Shown here: in pieces, positions 12,924 to 15,137 of the stretch | Layout of the letters: the number at the start of each line of letters is the position of its first letter | Position numbering within the stretch: the stretch's first letter is position 1 | NCBI GenBank assembly: GCA_947627585.1 | Contig: CANQWP010000009.1 | Coordinates: 1-15,137 of the forward strand | DNA: 15,137 nucleotides | Reading direction: 5' to 3' | From: an uncultured Clostridia bacterium | Lineage (GTDB): Bacteria > Bacillota > Clostridia > Christensenellales > UBA1242 | Position numbers and translations under genes: made by a program | Notes under the pieces: generated by a model | What the model was told of the DNA's origin: nothing | Seen by the model: only the letters and a program-made list of their open reading frames with translations | Database searches by the model: none

Positions 12924-13352
12924 ATGATTGAAATTTGTTTTGTTTGCACGGGCAACACTTGTCGGTCGATTATGGCCGAGCGCATCGCAAAAAAAATGGC
13001 GAAACAGCGAAAGATGAAAAATGTCAAATTTTCATCGGCGGGTGTGCGTGCAAACGGCGAAAACATTTCAAAAAATGCGTCTTTGGCGCTGAAAAGCCTT
13101 GGCTATGACGGGCGCAACCGAAAAAGCGTGAAGCTCAAGAAAATCAAGGACGACGTGCTTTATGTCGCGGTCACAAACGACCACAAACGCTTCATCGACA
13201 GCAAAAAGTGCATGAGTTTTGAGGACCTTGCCGGCGCGGTGGCGGACCCATATGGCCAGAGCGAAGAGGCCTATGAAAAATCGGCGCAACAAATTGAAGA
13301 AAATGTGAAAGTGCTTTTGGAGCGAATTCAAAATTTGAGAGGTGCAAAATGA
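12924..13352 (+). CDS. ywlE: low-molecular-weight phosphatase, YwlE-type (probable protein arginine phosphatase)
   Basis: The 142-residue protein has the low-molecular-weight phosphatase P-loop C8-T-G-N-T-C-R14-S with nucleophile Cys8 and Arg14, and the general acid Asp108 in D-P-Y-G. Thr12 inside the loop is the residue that favours phosphoarginine over phosphotyrosine in Bacillus YwlE (Thr11); phosphotyrosine enzymes usually have Ile there. I therefore favour removal of phosphate from protein arginines, opposing the kinase McsB, which is not in this window. The loop is followed by S-I-M-A-E rather than the usual S-P-M-A-E. It overlaps rpiB by ATGA, and the ywlE-rpiB pair is also found in Bacillus. 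A TAGGA site precedes the ATG. Confidence 0.88.
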   Translation: MIEICFVCTGNTCRSIMAERIAKKMAKQRKMKNVKFSSAGVRANGENISKNASLALKSLGYDGRNRKSVKLKKIKDDVLYVAVTNDHKRFIDSKKCMSFEDLAGAVADPYGQSEEAYEKSAQQIEENVKVLLERIQNLRGAK

Positions 13353-13780
13353 TCATTATGGCAAGCGACCATCGCGGTTATCTTTTGAAAGAAGAACTGA
13401 AAACTTTTTTCAATCAAGAAAACATCATCACGATTGACGTTGGATCATATTCCAAAGAGCCGGTGGACTATCCGGACTTTGCAAAACTTGGCGTTGAGAA
13501 AGTGCTTGCCGAAAAGAACAATGTCGGAATTTTCATTTGCGGATCGGGCATCGGCATGAGCATGGCGGCAAACAGAAACCCAAAAATCCGCGCTGCGCTT
13601 TGTTTGAACACCAAAATGGCGATGCTTTCGCGAAAAGACAATGACGCAAACGTGCTTTGCTTGCCGGGAAATTTGAAAAAGAAAAAGGCCATTGCGATTG
13701 TCAAAGTCTTTCTCACCACAAGTTTTGAGGGCGGTCGCCACGCAAGGCGCCTGAAGAAATTTTCGGAGGTGAGCAAGTGA
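13349..13780 (+). CDS. rpiB: RpiB/LacAB family sugar-phosphate isomerase (divergent)
   Basis: RpiB interconverts ribose-5-phosphate and ribulose-5-phosphate. The 143-residue product has D7-H8-R, the catalytic Cys64 in I-C-G-S-G-I-G-M-S, N-P-K-I-R-A-A, N-D-A-N-V-L, and the phosphate-binding G-G-R-H near the C terminus. Two usually important positions differ. The histidine proposed to open the sugar ring (E. coli His99, in S-R-Q-H-N-D) is Asp97. The arginine after N-V-L-A-x-G-x (E. coli Arg113) aligns with Asn in C-L-P-G-N, followed by four lysines. It may act on a different sugar phosphate or use a changed mechanism. It is translationally coupled on both sides, by ATGA with ywlE and GTGA with the next gene. 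Confidence 0.88.
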   Translation: MIIMASDHRGYLLKEELKTFFNQENIITIDVGSYSKEPVDYPDFAKLGVEKVLAEKNNVGIFICGSGIGMSMAANRNPKIRAALCLNTKMAMLSRKDNDANVLCLPGNLKKKKAIAIVKVFLTTSFEGGRHARRLKKFSEVSK

Positions 13781-14571
13781 TCAATCTCATCTTGCCGGTG
13801 GTCGAGGAGCCGGAAAAGCTTGCCGAATTTGCCAAAAAAGCGGCAAAAAGTGACGTCAAAGTTTTTGTGGGTGTGAGAAAAGGCCTAAACTTTGACCTTG
13901 GCAAAAAGTCCAGAAGCAAAAAAGCCGAAAAAGCAAATATTGAAGTTCACACTTTTGCAGAGAATGCAAATGCGGAAGAAATCATAAACGCACTGCACAG
14001 CGCCAAAATGGAAAAAGGCAAAATCTTGATTTGCAGGCGTCCACTGACAGAAGAAGAATTCTCAAAACTGACGACTTCTCAAAAAGATGTTGCGACGCTG
14101 AAAGCAAAACACTCAAAATTCTCCACCGCGTTGAAAAATTTTGCAAAAAAAATCGTCAAACGATTCTTCGCTTTCACATATTTTGAGGACATTTCGGCAA
14201 TTTGTTTTGGCGAAAACATGTTTGAGCTGATGACCACAATTCAAAATCTTTCCATGGCAAGCCGCATCAATCGATATGTTGGCGTTGACATTGAAGAGGT
14301 TGAAACTGCCGAAAAGCAGGTCAAAAAACAATATTCCCGCACAAAAAACATCTTGAGCTTTCTTTTGTGGACGCTTCTTCTTTTGGGAAGCATTGCGGGA
14401 GGCGTGCTGACTTGCATTTTTGCTCCACTGCACGCTTTGATTGTGATTTTGGTGATTTTCTGGATATTGCTCGCGCTGTTTTTGTGGTTTGTTGGCTTTG
14501 TCAACTTCACGCGGACGCTGGCTGTGGGAAAGTTGCATTTTGGCAGAGCGGAAGAAGTCGCGATGGCTTGA
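13777..14571 (+). CDS. unrecognised membrane protein with two C-terminal helices, possibly degenerate glycosyltransferase-like
   Basis: This 264-residue protein starts at a GTG that overlaps the rpiB stop. A soluble N-terminal region of about 190 residues is followed by two strong hydrophobic segments (about 192-214 and 217-242). The start I-N-L-I-L-P-V-V-E-E-P-E-K-L resembles the first strand of GT-A glycosyltransferases of the GtrB/DPM type, which also end in membrane helices. Middle segments around 120-175 (K-N-F-A-K-K-I-V-K-R-F-F, then N-R-Y-V-G-V) loosely fit that plan. However, I find no DxD metal motif and the region where it would lie is Lys-rich, so if related it is probably inactive. 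I leave it as unknown. Repeat R1 copy 4 follows. Confidence 0.8.
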   Translation: MINLILPVVEEPEKLAEFAKKAAKSDVKVFVGVRKGLNFDLGKKSRSKKAEKANIEVHTFAENANAEEIINALHSAKMEKGKILICRRPLTEEEFSKLTTSQKDVATLKAKHSKFSTALKNFAKKIVKRFFAFTYFEDISAICFGENMFELMTTIQNLSMASRINRYVGVDIEEVETAEKQVKKQYSRTKNILSFLLWTLLLLGSIAGGVLTCIFAPLHALIVILVIFWILLALFLWFVGFVNFTRTLAVGKLHFGRAEEVAMA

Positions 14572-14583
14572 AATCAAAATGTA

Positions 14584-14619
14584 GTGTAGTATGCAGGGCT
14601 TTTCTTGTGCATAATACAC
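14584..14619 (+). repeat. dispersed palindromic repeat R1, copy 4
   Basis: GTGTAGTATGC (14584-14594) and GCATAATACAC (14609-14619) form a stem with one mismatch around a 14-nt loop. The order of the arms is as in the second half of copies 1 to 3. It starts 12 nt after the stop of the preceding gene and 87 nt before gap. Confidence 0.8.
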
Positions 14620-14658
14620 AAAATGTTGATGTGATTGAACACAATAAAATAATTTCAA

Positions 14659-14675
14659 CACTTCAAAACGAAGTG
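14659..14675 (+). other. short hairpin in the gap leader
   Basis: CACTTC (14659-14664) pairs with GAAGTG (14670-14675) around AAAAC, 17 nt before the AAAGGAGA ribosome binding site of gap. There is no T run; it may stabilise the mRNA 5' region. Confidence 0.4.
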
Positions 14676-14706
14676 AAGAGATATAAAAAATGAAAGGAGA
14701 TTAAAG

Positions 14707-15137
14707 ATGAAAAAAGTTAAACTTGGAATCAATGGCTTTGGAAGAATTGGGCGTTTGGCGCTTCGAGTTGTGGCAAAACGCGACGATGTGGAAGTTGTGG
14801 CCATCAACGACCCATTTCTCACTGTGGATTATGCAAAATATATGCTGGAGCACGACAGCATTCATGGGCATTTTGACGAAAAAGTTTCTGTCAAGGACGG
14901 AAAACTTTGCGTGGGAAGAATGAAAATCGCATTTTTCACTGAAATGCAGCCCGAGCAAATTCCTTGGGGACAGGCTGGTGTTGATGTTGTTGTGGAATGC
15001 ACCGGAAAGTTCACGGCATATGACGGTGCAAAGGCACACCTTGCCGCTGGCGCAAAGAAAGTTGTCGTTTCCGCACCAGGAAAAAACATGCCAATGTTTG
15101 TTATGGGTGTTAACGAAGAGACTTACACACCCGACAT
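14707..15137 (+). CDS. gap: glyceraldehyde-3-phosphate dehydrogenase (3' truncated by window end)
   Basis: The enzyme oxidises glyceraldehyde-3-phosphate to 1,3-bisphosphoglycerate with NAD in glycolysis. About 143 codons are visible, covering most of the N-terminal Rossmann domain: G7-I-N-G-F-G-R-I-G-R16, then A-I-N-D35-P-F (Asp for NAD preference), Y-M-L-E-H-D-S-I-H-G, D-V-V-V-E-C-T-G-K-F, and V-V-V-S-A-P-G-K-N. The family more often has S-A-P-S-K-D at the last position. The catalytic Cys motif lies beyond the edge. A strong AAAGGAGA site (14693-14700) is spaced 6 nt from the ATG. It is preceded by repeat R1 copy 4 and a small hairpin. Confidence 0.95.
   Translation, partial: MKKVKLGINGFGRIGRLALRVVAKRDDVEVVAINDPFLTVDYAKYMLEHDSIHGHFDEKVSVKDGKLCVGRMKIAFFTEMQPEQIPWGQAGVDVVVECTGKFTAYDGAKAHLAAGAKKVVVSAPGKNMPMFVMGVNEETYTPD

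Noticed and set aside
2170..14619. R1 repeats as a CRISPR array
   Set aside because: The copies are kilobases apart between genes, not regularly spaced with short spacers, and no cas gene is present.

Overview
The window is a housekeeping stretch from a low-GC Gram-positive bacterium. The Bacillota-style clusters rpsP-khpA-rimM-trmD, obgE-yhbY and ywlE-rpiB, strong AGGAGG-type ribosome binding sites, use of TGA as a stop, and a small SpoVM-like reading frame point to an uncultured Clostridia-like lineage. I cannot fix the genus. Most genes read on the plus strand.

Layout. 1-311: the AT-rich 3' end of an unrecognised gene. 369-2165: a tight operon for ribosomal protein S16, the KH protein KhpA, the 16S maturation factor RimM and the tRNA m1G37 methyltransferase TrmD. 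2298-3608: the ribosome assembly GTPase RbgA and a YraN-family protein. 3730-4296 (minus): a histidine phosphatase with its own promoter, convergent to yraN. 4408-4942: promoter, structured leader, rplS and terminator. 5019-5927: a thioredoxin-reductase-like flavoprotein. 6033-6903 (minus): a short-chain dehydrogenase followed by a 37-codon SpoVM-like frame and a terminator. 7153-10991: lysyl-tRNA synthetase, endonuclease III, the GTPase ObgE and the RNA-binding protein YhbY. 11173-11982 (minus): an unrecognised four-helix membrane protein. 11983-12476: a gene-free stretch with two copies of a GC-richer repeat. 12477-12791: ribosome silencing factor RsfS. 12924-14571: a coupled operon of a YwlE-type phosphatase, a divergent RpiB and an unrecognised two-helix membrane protein. 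14707-end: the 5' part of glyceraldehyde-3-phosphate dehydrogenase.

Functionally the window is dominated by ribosome assembly and translation (S16, L19, RimM, RbgA, ObgE, YhbY, RsfS, KhpA, TrmD, LysS), with redox, DNA repair and sugar-phosphate genes between. I see no defence island, prophage or CRISPR array.

The most unusual things are: a dispersed palindromic repeat (four copies, each just after a plus-strand stop codon, one supplying the stop of the reductase gene); the SpoVM-like small gene; a thioredoxin reductase that keeps its CxxC but lacks the usual NADPH motifs; TrmD and RpiB enzymes with substitutions at known catalytic positions; and two genes whose -10 box lies exactly 6 nt before the ATG, which suggests leaderless mRNAs.
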